A DNA stretch of 64,000 bases, taken from IMG/VR virus record IMGVR_UViG_3300020192_000279, positions 1 to 64,000 of that record; one strand, written 5' to 3'. Position numbers and translations under genes: made by a program. The DNA is from a virus. Of the stretch, positions 50,923-59,129 are shown piece by piece (the stretch's first letter is position 1; each line of letters starts with the position of its first letter). Under the pieces are notes generated by a model. It made no database searches, was not told where the DNA came from, and saw only the letters and a list, made by a program, of their open reading frames with translations.

Positions 50923-51609
50923 ATGAATAAGAATGAAAAGCCGCATGAGATCACTGAACGTGAGAAGCGTGCATGGCAAGAGGGTTCTAAGACCCGCAAA
51001 CGTGATCGTCCTACATTGACAATGCTACAGCGTATTGTATTCTTGAAGATGGTTGCACAGCTTTCAAGTAATACAGCATTCGAAAGAACGCTTGGATTGA
51101 GTGCTGCCGACGTTGACTTCTATAAAAATGAGTTCAATGTTGAAAATCAAAGTGATGCTAGACGTTTGTATAAACGCCTAGAGACCGACATGATTGAAGG
51201 TAACGAAGAGCGTATTATTAGCGAGACAGGCAAAGCTCGTGACGCTGAGGCTACTGCTAATCTTAGACTGAAAGAGCTTGAATTGCGTAAGACGATTGAG
51301 AAACGTGAAAAGGCCGTTGGCACGCCGAACGGTAATGCAATTCGTACTGAGGATGCCGAACGTCAACAACGTTTCCAGCAAGAGCAAGACGCTCAAATGA
51401 CAGAAGCTCTTAGCAAGAGTGAGCCTTGGTTTTTGCCACTTGAAGGCTCTGAATCCGATAGACGCGGTATTACCGAACGTTTCCGTCGAGACGTTGAGAA
51501 TGGTGGTTTACAGTTTTGTGTCAATAAGTATCAGGCCAATATTCTTCAATTGAAAACAGAAGCGGCAAGACTCAAGCTTCGCATCAATTGGGATAGAGTC
51601 AAAAGATAA
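50923..51609 (+). CDS. Hypothetical charged coiled-coil protein (228 aa)
   Basis: A 228-aa highly charged, helical protein with TAGGAG before ATG. The first 90 residues contain a helix-turn-helix-like stretch ('AFERTLGLSAADVDFYKNEFNV'), the middle is a Glu/Lys/Arg/Gln coiled coil, and the C-terminus basic. It could be a DNA-binding or scaffold protein. No family is recognised. It marks the return from the glycan island to core phage functions. Confidence 0.5.
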   Translation: MNKNEKPHEITEREKRAWQEGSKTRKRDRPTLTMLQRIVFLKMVAQLSSNTAFERTLGLSAADVDFYKNEFNVENQSDARRLYKRLETDMIEGNEERIISETGKARDAEATANLRLKELELRKTIEKREKAVGTPNGNAIRTEDAERQQRFQQEQDAQMTEALSKSEPWFLPLEGSESDRRGITERFRRDVENGGLQFCVNKYQANILQLKTEAARLKLRINWDRVKR

Positions 51610-51619
51610 ACCGCAAACT

Positions 51620-52339
51620 ATGAAATTGACGCATCAAAGTTTGCAACAACTCTACGATACCATGTCGTTGGATGAAATGGCTATTCATGTAGGCATGTCA
51701 AAGTCTACCCTGTATTATCATATGAAAAAGTTGGGCATCGCCCGTAGAGGTAAGAGTGACGCTCAACGTAAACACATTGAGACTATTGGTCATCAGAGAA
51801 CTGGCAGCCATCATACGAGCGAGGCTCGCGAAAAGATATCGACGGGCACGAAAGAGTTTTGGGAGTCCGATAGAGGTAAAGATCAGAAGGCTGCGTTACG
51901 TAAATTGCGTCGCCAAGAATGGTCAGATAGTACAAGTAAGAGGCGTGGTGCCGTACTGGCACGCCTTCAAGATGCTCACAGGCCGGAGCCCGGCGAGCTT
52001 TCGAACTTTGGAAAGAAGTTGTCCACGTTCCTTGCAAGTAGGGAACGTGTTTCTACAGGAATCCGACTGACGAACGATCACATTAGTGACATAATCTTAG
52101 AGGACAGGAAGGTGGTTATAGAGCTTATCTTCCCGATTAGTATCTATGGTGAACAACAACAACATCGACTCGAAGAACGGTACGCACGCCTCACGCAGCA
52201 TTTGAATGCCGCAGGCTATCGCGTTATGATCATCGAAGACAAGTCCAATTCTGTATCGCAAGCTCGCTGTCAGCGGGTATATGATCAACTCTGTCTCTTT
52301 TTTCAAGAGACGCAACAGGCCAAGACAATCATTTCATGA
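51620..52339 (+). CDS. Possible homing endonuclease (HTH, NUMOD3-like, nuclease-like C-terminus)
   Basis: A 239-aa protein. An N-terminal HTH ('SLDEMAIHVGMSKSTLYYHM') is followed by a basic NUMOD3-like segment ('HHTSEAREKISTGTKEFW') typical of DNA-recognition modules in homing enzymes. The C-terminal region has 'ISDIILEDRKVVIELIFPIS' and 'YRVMIIEDKSNSV', a strand pattern compatible with a Vsr/PD-(D/E)XK nuclease. It overlaps the next gene by ATGA, as other such genes do here. Nuclease identity is not proven by motif. Confidence 0.5.
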   Translation: MKLTHQSLQQLYDTMSLDEMAIHVGMSKSTLYYHMKKLGIARRGKSDAQRKHIETIGHQRTGSHHTSEAREKISTGTKEFWESDRGKDQKAALRKLRRQEWSDSTSKRRGAVLARLQDAHRPEPGELSNFGKKLSTFLASRERVSTGIRLTNDHISDIILEDRKVVIELIFPISIYGEQQQHRLEERYARLTQHLNAAGYRVMIIEDKSNSVSQARCQRVYDQLCLFFQETQQAKTIIS

Positions 52340-53043
52340 CTATCACACCCAAGCTACCCCGATACGGCACTAACTGGGAAGATCAACTTCAACCTACCGA
52401 CATTGGTACTCGAAAAGAAGATAATAGGGAGATGCGAGTTGTATACTTGCGTGGTCTACAACGTCTTGCTCAAGAAGCTGGCATGATTCGCAGTGAATGT
52501 AGACTCAACTTCATCACAAAGGACCAGACCGGATCAGTTGGCATCATGCAGGCTGTGTATACGGTTGAGTTTTCTGATGGTACTTGGTGGGTTGGAGCAG
52601 CCGACTGTAACTCGGCGAATACGTCAGAGAAGTACATGAAGTATCCAACGGCGGTGGCCGAGTCTCGTGCAGAAGCCCGTTGCCTTCGCAAGGCCCTGAA
52701 CATTGGTATCCTGTCGTCGGAAGAGATTGGCTTTACTGATGGTGGTGCGATTGAACAAATTGCGGCCTCATCGAATAAGCAAGTGGATACACAGGTTGTG
52801 AAGGCTATTGAAAAGCTTTGTGAGTCTCGTGGCGTTACGAACGCCGAAGTGCTCGAAGCGGTTCTTAGTAAAGATCGCAATAGCTCCGTCTTTGAGCTTG
52901 GCGAATTGACGGTTGACGAAGGTCAGAAAGCCATGGGATGGCTAAACGAACAGAAACCGAAGGCGGTCAAGTTGACTGCTACCCAAGAACGTGACGCCCG
53001 CAAGAAGGAATTGCGGGCACAGGCAGATAAGGATAATTCATGA
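52336..53043 (+). CDS. Rad52-like single-strand annealing protein (putative)
   Basis: A 235-aa protein. 'IMQAVYTVEFSDGTWWVGAADCN' and 'KYPTAVAESRAEARCLRKALNI' match the conserved beta hairpin and the helix motif ('YPTAVAE[ST]RAE.R.LR.AL') of Rad52/22-like recombination mediators in phages. The C-terminal third is charged and helical. It would bind single-stranded DNA and promote annealing, complementing RecA. A zinc-ribbon protein follows with ATGA overlap. Confidence 0.65.
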   Translation: MTITPKLPRYGTNWEDQLQPTDIGTRKEDNREMRVVYLRGLQRLAQEAGMIRSECRLNFITKDQTGSVGIMQAVYTVEFSDGTWWVGAADCNSANTSEKYMKYPTAVAESRAEARCLRKALNIGILSSEEIGFTDGGAIEQIAASSNKQVDTQVVKAIEKLCESRGVTNAEVLEAVLSKDRNSSVFELGELTVDEGQKAMGWLNEQKPKAVKLTATQERDARKKELRAQADKDNS

Positions 53044-53381
53044 AGATTACATATACAAGCAAGAGTGGTCGTCTCGCCGCAGAGTTTGACGAGAAGTCCC
53101 AAAAAGATCTCTTCCAACAGATTTCTACATTTCAAGAAGTCTTTGAAGAGACGAAGTGTGGTGTCTGCGGTAACGAAGATTTGCGTTTTGTTGTCCGCAA
53201 CGTTAAGGACAACGATTTTTATGAACTCCACTGCTTGAACATTTCTTGCAAGTCTCGCTTGGCGTTTGGACAGCACAAGAAGGGTGAAACGCTGTTTCCG
53301 AGTCGCAAGGACGACGAAGGTAAGTGGCTACGTAACGGCGGTTGGACCAAGTGGAACCCTGATACGAAGAAGGAAGAGTGA
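53040..53381 (+). CDS. Zinc-ribbon protein (113 aa)
   Basis: A 113-aa protein with two cysteine pairs, 'CGVCGNEDLRF' and 'LHCLNISCKSRL', and the motif 'AFGQHKKGETLFPSR' followed by 'NGGWTKWNP'. This order is found in a family of phage proteins next to single-strand annealing and recombination genes. It is probably a DNA-binding accessory of the upstream Rad52-like protein. Confidence 0.6.
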   Translation: MKITYTSKSGRLAAEFDEKSQKDLFQQISTFQEVFEETKCGVCGNEDLRFVVRNVKDNDFYELHCLNISCKSRLAFGQHKKGETLFPSRKDDEGKWLRNGGWTKWNPDTKKEE

Positions 53382-53761
53382 TGAATACATTCCGCCTTAC
53401 TTTTCAAGAGTATCAAAAGCTTGCTGCCGCTACCGCAGTTTATCCTTTTGTTGGGGTCAGTCCAAATAGTGTTGGTGAGACTGCACATTGTGAAAACTAC
53501 ATTTATCCTGCTCTTGGATTATGTGGAGAGGCTGGTGAAGTAGCTGAAAAAATCAAGAAGATTATTCGTGATAAAGGTGGTGCAGTATCAATAGAAGATA
53601 AGATGGCTATTGCCAAAGAGCTTGGCGACGTTATGTGGTATCTTGCCGCTCTATGCAAAGAACTTGATCTTGATATGGGTGAAGTCGCTCAATGTAATCT
53701 TGACAAGCTTGCTGCTCGTGCATCAAAAGGAACTCTTGGTGGAAGCGGTGATAGCAGATGA
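53381..53761 (+). CDS. mazG: MazG-like nucleotide pyrophosphohydrolase
   Basis: A 126-aa single-domain MazG. 'LGLCGEAGEVAEKIKK' and 'IAKELGDVMWYLAALCKEL' hold the E-x-x-E ... E-x-x-D metal-binding residues. Such phage enzymes hydrolyse (deoxy)nucleoside triphosphates or ppGpp and are common in phage nucleotide clusters. ATG 53381 is preferred (1-nt overlap, AGGAAG upstream) over GTG 53378. Confidence 0.85.
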   Translation: MNTFRLTFQEYQKLAAATAVYPFVGVSPNSVGETAHCENYIYPALGLCGEAGEVAEKIKKIIRDKGGAVSIEDKMAIAKELGDVMWYLAALCKELDLDMGEVAQCNLDKLAARASKGTLGGSGDSR

Positions 53762-54051
53762 GACGCATTGGTGATGGAACTCCTGTAGACAAGAAGGTGT
53801 TTACGTGCCCGCAATGCTTGCGGATACGTATGACTCGTCCATTGGATCATACAGTGTCTCTTGACAAACAAGAATTCAAGACGAAAGATGGTTCGTCTAT
53901 TTTGTTAATGATTGACACTTGCGACTCTTGCGTCGCAAGGAATTATCGTAGGTATTTTGAACCAACGAGAGCAGACATTCGCAAAGTTCTCAGGGCTATG
54001 AATGATGAGGCTCGGGTGTCGCCTGATGTATCGCTAGAAGAATTGCTGTAG
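53758..54051 (+). CDS. Small zinc-binding protein (97 aa)
   Basis: A 97-aa protein with 'FTCPQCLRIRM' and 'DTCDSCVARNY', four cysteines in two pairs, and a helical, charged C-terminus. It is likely a nucleic-acid-binding accessory protein. It is coupled to MazG by a 4-nt overlap and followed 1 nt later by the FAD oxidoreductase. Confidence 0.5.
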   Translation: MRRIGDGTPVDKKVFTCPQCLRIRMTRPLDHTVSLDKQEFKTKDGSSILLMIDTCDSCVARNYRRYFEPTRADIRKVLRAMNDEARVSPDVSLEELL

Positions 54052-54052
54052 T

Positions 54053-55279
54053 ATGGTCAAACACGCAAATTTGTGGTTTGAATCGTGCCCAACCAAGCGT
54101 GAACTCACGTCTGGACTGATAAAGAATGTTGACACGCTCATCATCGGTGGCGGACTCGCCGGGGTGAGCTTGCTTTATAATCTTGTCAATAGCGGCATGG
54201 TCAATACATATCTCGTTGAAGAAAACTCTGTTGGGTTTCATGGGTCCGGTCGTGGCATGGGACAGCTTATGCTACGCGGTAGCAAGCTCTTTCATGAAAT
54301 GCCAGATGGTGAAGAGTACCTGAATTTCGTTAGCGACAATAACTGTCGTTTCTTGAAAGGGTTACGAGCACTGTCCTTTGATCATGACCTTCGTGAAACT
54401 GGTGGTCTAAGACTTGCTGTGAACGATCAAGAGATGGCGTTGCTTGAACATGAATCATGGTTTATTCAACAGGTGCGTGGGATCGACTGTCCAATTCTTT
54501 CGAGACGACAGTTAGATTTACTAGTACCAGCTAAACATTTCATAGGCGGTATGTTTGTTCCTAATGAAGCTTCGTACAATCCATACAAAGTTGTGAATGG
54601 TTTGCGAGATACTGTTGAAAAAAACGGATTTCGTGTCTTTACTAACACTCAGGTAGAATCTGTACTTGCAAACGACGATGGAAGTTTAACTGTTTTAATT
54701 CGTCATCGTGGCACCATTCGAGCCAAACAAGTAGTGTATTGTCTTGGTGGATATACGAGTAGACTGCTACCAGAATTTGCGGACGTGCTTGTTCCATTTA
54801 GAGAGCAAGTAGTTGCTACCGATTATCTTGAAAACGACGCTGTACAGACGCTCCCGACTATGAGCATTTCATGCAATAATGGTCAGGAGCGATTTCGTCA
54901 GTACGCGAGTCGTTTCCTTATGGGAGGCATGCGACAGTCTGTGCGAGGCCAACAAGAAGGTCTCGTATACGACGGAGAGATTAGTTCTGCGGTGTATGAA
55001 AAACTTCGTGTATTCGCCATCGAATCTTTTCCAGTCTTAAAACATTCTAAGTTCAGTCATGTCTGGTCAGGTGTTTTCTGTGGCACCAAAGATGATAAGC
55101 CATTGATTGGTCCGGTACCAAATCGCCCCAATCAATACATGATGACTGGTTTCGGTTGTTATGATTCTAGCAACGCAATTCTCGGCAGTATGTTGATCAA
55201 GGATTACATTAAGCACAAGGGCTCGGCTGGGCCGGGCCACCAAATTTTGCATCCAGGACGCTTCTTTAATGAAATCTAA
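54053..55279 (+). CDS. FAD-dependent oxidoreductase (DAO-type)
   Basis: A 408-aa flavoprotein of the D-amino-acid-oxidase-like group. 'VDTLIIGGGLAGVSLLYNLV' is the GxGxxG dinucleotide loop, 'TYLVEENSVGFHGSGRGMGQLML' the second FAD strand, 'VVYCLGGYTS' the middle motif, and 'TGFGCYDSSNAILGSMLIKDYI' the C-terminal FAD-binding helix. The substrate is not recognised. DAO-like flavoenzymes occur in phage thymidine-hypermodification pathways, but the partner enzymes of those pathways are not seen in this window. Placement beside ribonucleotide reductase and MazG suggests nucleotide or modified-base metabolism. Confidence 0.8.
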   Translation: MVKHANLWFESCPTKRELTSGLIKNVDTLIIGGGLAGVSLLYNLVNSGMVNTYLVEENSVGFHGSGRGMGQLMLRGSKLFHEMPDGEEYLNFVSDNNCRFLKGLRALSFDHDLRETGGLRLAVNDQEMALLEHESWFIQQVRGIDCPILSRRQLDLLVPAKHFIGGMFVPNEASYNPYKVVNGLRDTVEKNGFRVFTNTQVESVLANDDGSLTVLIRHRGTIRAKQVVYCLGGYTSRLLPEFADVLVPFREQVVATDYLENDAVQTLPTMSISCNNGQERFRQYASRFLMGGMRQSVRGQQEGLVYDGEISSAVYEKLRVFAIESFPVLKHSKFSHVWSGVFCGTKDDKPLIGPVPNRPNQYMMTGFGCYDSSNAILGSMLIKDYIKHKGSAGPGHQILHPGRFFNEI

Positions 55280-55742
55280 ACATAGAAATTCAGATGGTAA
55301 ACGTTATTATGATATTAAAGGCGATCCCATGGCCTTAGATCAACGTAGAGAATTAAGGCTATCATATGATAGTAGGTTATGGAATAAAGCAGTGAAGGCT
55401 TATAGTGCTCTTGTAAAGAAAGACTCTGAGCGTGGCCATACTGCCATTACATTTGGCTATCCATTTAAAGTACTAACGCTACAAGAGTATTTGCAGATCG
55501 TTATACTTCCGTGTTATTATTGTGATAACGTTCCTTCGCTTGGTGCAGACAGAATGGATAATGATATGGGTCATTGGTCATCTAATGTTGTGCCATGTTG
55601 TGAAAAATGTAATGTCATATTAGGTACATTACCATTTAATGTGAAAGAAAATCTTAAGGATGGTCTAAAGAGGTCCGTGAAGGACGGCTTATTAGACGCC
55701 TGGACGCCCATATACAAGACAAAGAAAAAGAGTTGGCTATGA
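55269..55742 (+). CDS. HNH homing endonuclease
   Basis: A 157-aa protein that overlaps the oxidoreductase by 11 nt and the ribonucleotide reductase gene by ATGA. 'CYYCDNVPSLGADRMDND' and 'SNVVPCCEKCNVIL' form the C-x-x-C ... Asp-Arg-x-Asp-Asn ... C-x-x-C-N signature shared with the HNH genes at 45439 and 46426. The N-terminus is basic. It is AT-rich against its neighbours. Insertion next to a nucleotide-metabolism gene is typical of such elements. Confidence 0.85.
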   Translation: MKSKHRNSDGKRYYDIKGDPMALDQRRELRLSYDSRLWNKAVKAYSALVKKDSERGHTAITFGYPFKVLTLQEYLQIVILPCYYCDNVPSLGADRMDNDMGHWSSNVVPCCEKCNVILGTLPFNVKENLKDGLKRSVKDGLLDAWTPIYKTKKKSWL

Positions 55743-57619
55743 AACTTGAAGGCTTAAGTCACGAAATCTTTACTCAACGTTATGCTATGCCAACTGAGCG
55801 AGAATGGAGTCAGTGTGCTCGTAGAGTCAGCGAGAATATTGCTCGTGAAGAAAAAGACGACGTTCAGAAACACTGGTCTAATACGTTTTACGAAGTCATA
55901 AATAATGGATGGTTTATGCCGGGTGGTCGTATTCTTTTTGGTGCTGGTCGTAGACAATTTAATATGTTGAATTGCTATAGATTACATCCAGAGGACACGG
56001 TTGAAAGTATTGGCAATACAATCAAGGAAACGTACATCATTTCTTGCGGTGGTGGCGGCATTGGGTTCAATTTTTCCGACATTCGCCCCAAGGGAGACAA
56101 CATTCAGAACATATCCCACTCTGCTCCCGGTGCTGTTTCTGTTATGAGAATGATCAATGAAGTTGGCGAGCACGTTCGTAGCGGTAAAAATAGACGTACG
56201 GCACTTATTGCTATTTTGAATGTAACTCATCCAGACCTACTTGATTTCTTGCACGTCAAGTTAGATCTCAATGAGCTTACTAATTTCAATATCAGTATCG
56301 GTATCACCAATGATTTTCTAGACGCTGTGAGAAAAAATCTTGAATGGACGTTTCGCTTTCAAGGACGTGAATATCATGTTTACGATATTGATCGCACAAA
56401 CACAATTGGTACAGATACTGTACGTGTTGTGGGGTTAAACACAGAAGACGCCTTAGGTCGAGCAAAGCATCACCATAGAATCACTCAGGATGATAAGCTT
56501 GACAATGTACGTGTTTACAAGCTTTATGCTCGTGAGATTTGGGACATCATGATTGTCAATAGCTGGAAGAGCGGCGATCCCGGTATTTACAATATTGACC
56601 TTGCTAACTCATATACAAACGTTTCATATTTTGAATCATTGGACTCTCCTAATCCGTGTGGTGAAATTCCGTTGCCGCCATATGGCAATTGTTGTCTTGG
56701 CCACATCAATCTTTCTGAGATGGTTGATCATAAAAAACATGATGTGGATTGGAAACGTTTTGCAAATACTGTTCGTACGGGCATTAGATTTTTAGATAAT
56801 GTTTTGTCTGCTAATCATTATCCTGTACCAGAATGTAAGACGATTGGTCAGCGTAGTCGTCGTATTGGTCTTGGGGTTACTGGCTTACATTACATGTTGA
56901 TTAAACTTGGTTATAAATATGGAGACGAAAAGTGCTTAGAGTTTCTAGAAAGATTATTTGCTACATTTAGAGACGAAGCTTACAAAGCCTCTGTTGAATT
57001 ATCAAAAGAAAAGGGTGCTTTTTCAGCATTTGATGCTGAAAAATATTCACAAGAAGTGTTTTTTGCTCATTTGCCAGCACGTATTCAAACAGAGATAAAG
57101 AAGCATGGCGTACGTAATGCCGTGATGTTAACAATTGCACCCTGTGGAACCAATAGTATGGTGCTGGGAGTTTCTTCTGGTATTGAACCTATCTTTGCTC
57201 CACTCTATAAGCGTCGTTTTAAAGAGGGAAATATTTGGCGTGAAGAATTCGTAGCCGATTCTCTATTCGCTGAGTACTACAAAAACGGCAGGGATGTTAG
57301 CGTTTTCAAGGGTGCATACGATATTTCAGTTAGAGATCACATCCGCGTACAGGCAACAATTCAGAAGTACATTGATTCTGCTATTTCCAAAACTACAAAT
57401 CTACCCAATGATTATCCTGTTGAACAACTAAGTGACGTCATTCTTGAGTTTGCTTCTTATGTTAAGGGTTTCACAATCTATCGTTCTGGCTCAAAAGGAT
57501 CTGAGCCATTGCAGCCTATTGACATGAATGATCAAGCTGTGTTAGACTTCGCTATGGAGAGGGCTGGTCTAGGAGTTAAGAGTCTTGAGGCTTGTCGTGA
57601 TGGACTTTGTGAAATCTAG
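55739..57619 (+). CDS. nrdJ: Ribonucleotide reductase, class II (adenosylcobalamin-dependent)
   Basis: A 626-aa enzyme that reduces ribonucleotides to deoxyribonucleotides with adenosylcobalamin. 'WFMPGGRILFGAG', 'MLNCYRLHP', 'SCGGGGIGFNFSDIRPKG', 'SPNPCGEIPLPPYGNCCLGHINLSEM' and 'LTIAPCGTNSMVLGVSSGIEP' are the class II landmarks, and the finger-loop Cys lies in 'SPNPCGEI'. The C-terminus ends 'CRDGLCEI', a short redox pair. There is no separate small subunit. Start at ATG 55739 (ATGA overlap with the HNH gene). Confidence 0.88.
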   Translation: MKLEGLSHEIFTQRYAMPTEREWSQCARRVSENIAREEKDDVQKHWSNTFYEVINNGWFMPGGRILFGAGRRQFNMLNCYRLHPEDTVESIGNTIKETYIISCGGGGIGFNFSDIRPKGDNIQNISHSAPGAVSVMRMINEVGEHVRSGKNRRTALIAILNVTHPDLLDFLHVKLDLNELTNFNISIGITNDFLDAVRKNLEWTFRFQGREYHVYDIDRTNTIGTDTVRVVGLNTEDALGRAKHHHRITQDDKLDNVRVYKLYAREIWDIMIVNSWKSGDPGIYNIDLANSYTNVSYFESLDSPNPCGEIPLPPYGNCCLGHINLSEMVDHKKHDVDWKRFANTVRTGIRFLDNVLSANHYPVPECKTIGQRSRRIGLGVTGLHYMLIKLGYKYGDEKCLEFLERLFATFRDEAYKASVELSKEKGAFSAFDAEKYSQEVFFAHLPARIQTEIKKHGVRNAVMLTIAPCGTNSMVLGVSSGIEPIFAPLYKRRFKEGNIWREEFVADSLFAEYYKNGRDVSVFKGAYDISVRDHIRVQATIQKYIDSAISKTTNLPNDYPVEQLSDVILEFASYVKGFTIYRSGSKGSEPLQPIDMNDQAVLDFAMERAGLGVKSLEACRDGLCEI

Positions 57620-57653
57620 TAGACATGAGACTGATCTTGGTCATAATATAGAC

Positions 57654-57926
57654 ATGCAGAACACACAAAAGTACGTTATGATCTTCGCTAGGGACGAGCA
57701 GGGTAACGAAATCAAATATCGTTTCATGCTTTCCATTAGTAAGTCAATTAAGTCAGTCGAAGAGAAGCTTCTTAAGGCTGTGATGGGTACCGATGGAGTC
57801 GATCGTATCGAGATTCATGGTCGATACACGGCTGAGGTCGTGATCGCTCGTGCCTTTGATGCCGAAGAGGTATTAAAGGTACTCACGCCCAAGCTCGATG
57901 AAGTACTCAGCGACATCATTGTATGA
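57654..57926 (+). CDS. Hypothetical protein (90 aa)
   Basis: Start taken at ATG 57654. The frame reaches back to 57585, overlapping the reductase C-terminus. No strong ribosome site is visible. The 90-aa product is a mixed alpha/beta domain ('YRFMLSISKSIKSVEEKLL', 'IEIHGRYTAEVVIARAFDAEEV') with ferredoxin-like periodicity. No family is recognised. It ends in an ATGA overlap with thyX. Confidence 0.5.
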   Translation: MQNTQKYVMIFARDEQGNEIKYRFMLSISKSIKSVEEKLLKAVMGTDGVDRIEIHGRYTAEVVIARAFDAEEVLKVLTPKLDEVLSDIIV

Positions 57927-58552
57927 ATCAGCACACTAACGTAGTAGAACTGATCGGACATTATGGTGGTGACGAGTCACATGCTCTGTCTGCGTGGACT
58001 AGTACAAGCCGCGATCTTACAGACGAGAAGCGTGGGCGTATGGGTCGTCTACTTGAATCTCTTGCTAAGGCAGGTCATCACACACCATTTGAAAAAAGTC
58101 AATTACATTTTCTTGTCACTTGTGATACCGCAAGTCACATTCATATCATTAAGCATCGCATCGGTGTTAGTGTGAATGCCGAATCTGCTCGTTACAAGGA
58201 ACTCAAAGAAGACAAATATTATCTGCCACAAGACTGGTCTCAAGAATCACGAGATGATCTTGAGTGTAGCATAAAGAAATGCTATGTGGAATACCACCGT
58301 TATGTGCGTGAGCTTGAAAAACAAGGCATTGACAAAAAACGTGCTAAAGAATCCGCACGCTTCATTCTTCCTTACGCTAATCAGTTGGTGCTTGATGTGA
58401 GTTTTAACTTTCGTTCCTTTATGCACTTCCAAGGACTGAGAAATAACGAACATGCTCAGCTAGAGATTCGGACAATCGCTCAACAAATGTTGCGTTTAGT
58501 TAAAGACACTGGTCAGTTTGACATGTCATTGAAGGCATTTGAATATGCTTAA
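57923..58552 (+). CDS. thyX: Flavin-dependent thymidylate synthase ThyX
   Basis: A 209-aa ThyX that methylates dUMP to dTMP with FAD and methylene-tetrahydrofolate. The signature is present as KHR...SAR-Y (Lys77-His78-Arg79 with Ser88, Arg90, Tyr91, plus Ser83 and Asn85). The first Arg of the usual RHR motif is Lys here. 'HTPFEKSQLHFLV' and 'FRSFMHFQGLRNNEHAQLEIRTIA' match the family too. It closes the nucleotide operon, and is followed by a terminator-like hairpin. Confidence 0.92.
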   Translation: MNQHTNVVELIGHYGGDESHALSAWTSTSRDLTDEKRGRMGRLLESLAKAGHHTPFEKSQLHFLVTCDTASHIHIIKHRIGVSVNAESARYKELKEDKYYLPQDWSQESRDDLECSIKKCYVEYHRYVRELEKQGIDKKRAKESARFILPYANQLVLDVSFNFRSFMHFQGLRNNEHAQLEIRTIAQQMLRLVKDTGQFDMSLKAFEYA

Positions 58553-58581
58553 CTTATGGTCTAATTGACGTTCTTTCAAGA

Positions 58582-58600
58582 CCCGCTAAAAGCGGGCCTT
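58582..58600 (+). terminator. Terminator-like hairpin after thyX
   Basis: CCCGCT-AAA-AGCGGG (58582-58596) followed by CCTT. The U-run is short, so termination may be partial. It is directly joined to the TTAGTGTATT motif at 58599. Confidence 0.6.
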
Positions 58601-58608
58601 AGTGTATT
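58599..58608 (+). promoter_or_regulatory. TTAGTGTAnT motif, candidate late promoter
   Basis: TTAGTGTATT lies inside the inverted repeat CCTTAG-TGTATTCAT-CTAAGG (58597-58617), followed by a second hairpin (GGTAT/GTACC, about 58621-58637) and AAGGAAG before the gene at 58656. Same order as at 7171-7260. Confidence 0.45.
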
Positions 58609-58655
58609 CATCTAAGGTCGGGTATCGTTTTTGTACCTTTTCAAGGAAGTTCAGT

Positions 58656-59102
58656 ATGACCTCAATAGTAGCATCAATCGTAGGCAGTGGAACATTGCAT
58701 TTTACTCGTGCAATTCTTCCACCTTCTCAGCGTGGCACCCAACTTGGTTCCGAGGGTGTTCGCACCGGAACACAGGTAATGATTGGCAACCCCGAAGACA
58801 TGAATTCGGTTGATGCCTTTGCCGTCTCTGGTGTGTCGCTGGCGGGAACTCCTGTGCTAATCTGGGGACCGGGTATTAGCTCTTTACCTAGACAGCGAGA
58901 AGTGACGATTAAAAATCAAGGACCGGGCTCTGTTTACATTGGCCCAAACTCAACTGCTGTCATTACACCCAGTGGTTTCCAGATCAATCCACCTACGGCG
59001 AACAACACGTTCAACGAAGTAAAGCTTCCATTCTTGTGGAACGTAGACATTTGGGCTAGAGCAGATGGTGCCGGTGCGTCGGTAACTATTATCGCTTACT
59101 GA
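58656..59102 (+). CDS. Minor structural protein (148 aa), paralogue of 59130
   Basis: ATG 58656 has AAGGAAG at good spacing. The frame upstream to 58602 is rejected. The 148-aa protein has 'IVGSGTLHFTRAI' near the start and 'VTIKNQGPGSVYIGPNSTAVI' with 'SGFQIN', which recur as 'IIGSGTTPHL' and 'LVLHNAGPGILYIGLSGVTTI' with 'DGFPIA' in the next gene. A jelly-roll-type carbohydrate-binding or tail decoration domain is likely. The pair is probably a tandem duplication. Confidence 0.55.
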   Translation: MTSIVASIVGSGTLHFTRAILPPSQRGTQLGSEGVRTGTQVMIGNPEDMNSVDAFAVSGVSLAGTPVLIWGPGISSLPRQREVTIKNQGPGSVYIGPNSTAVITPSGFQINPPTANNTFNEVKLPFLWNVDIWARADGAGASVTIIAY

Positions 59103-59110
59103 TGACACAA

Positions 59111-59124
59111 CCCCTTTAAAGGGG
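59111..59124 (+). promoter_or_regulatory. Palindrome covering the Shine-Dalgarno of the 59130 gene
   Basis: CCCCTTTAAAGGGG is a perfect 14-nt palindrome whose 3' arm, GGGGAG, is the ribosome site of the ATG at 59130. Folding would hide that site, so translation may depend on the upstream gene. Confidence 0.4.
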
Positions 59125-59129
59125 AGCCC

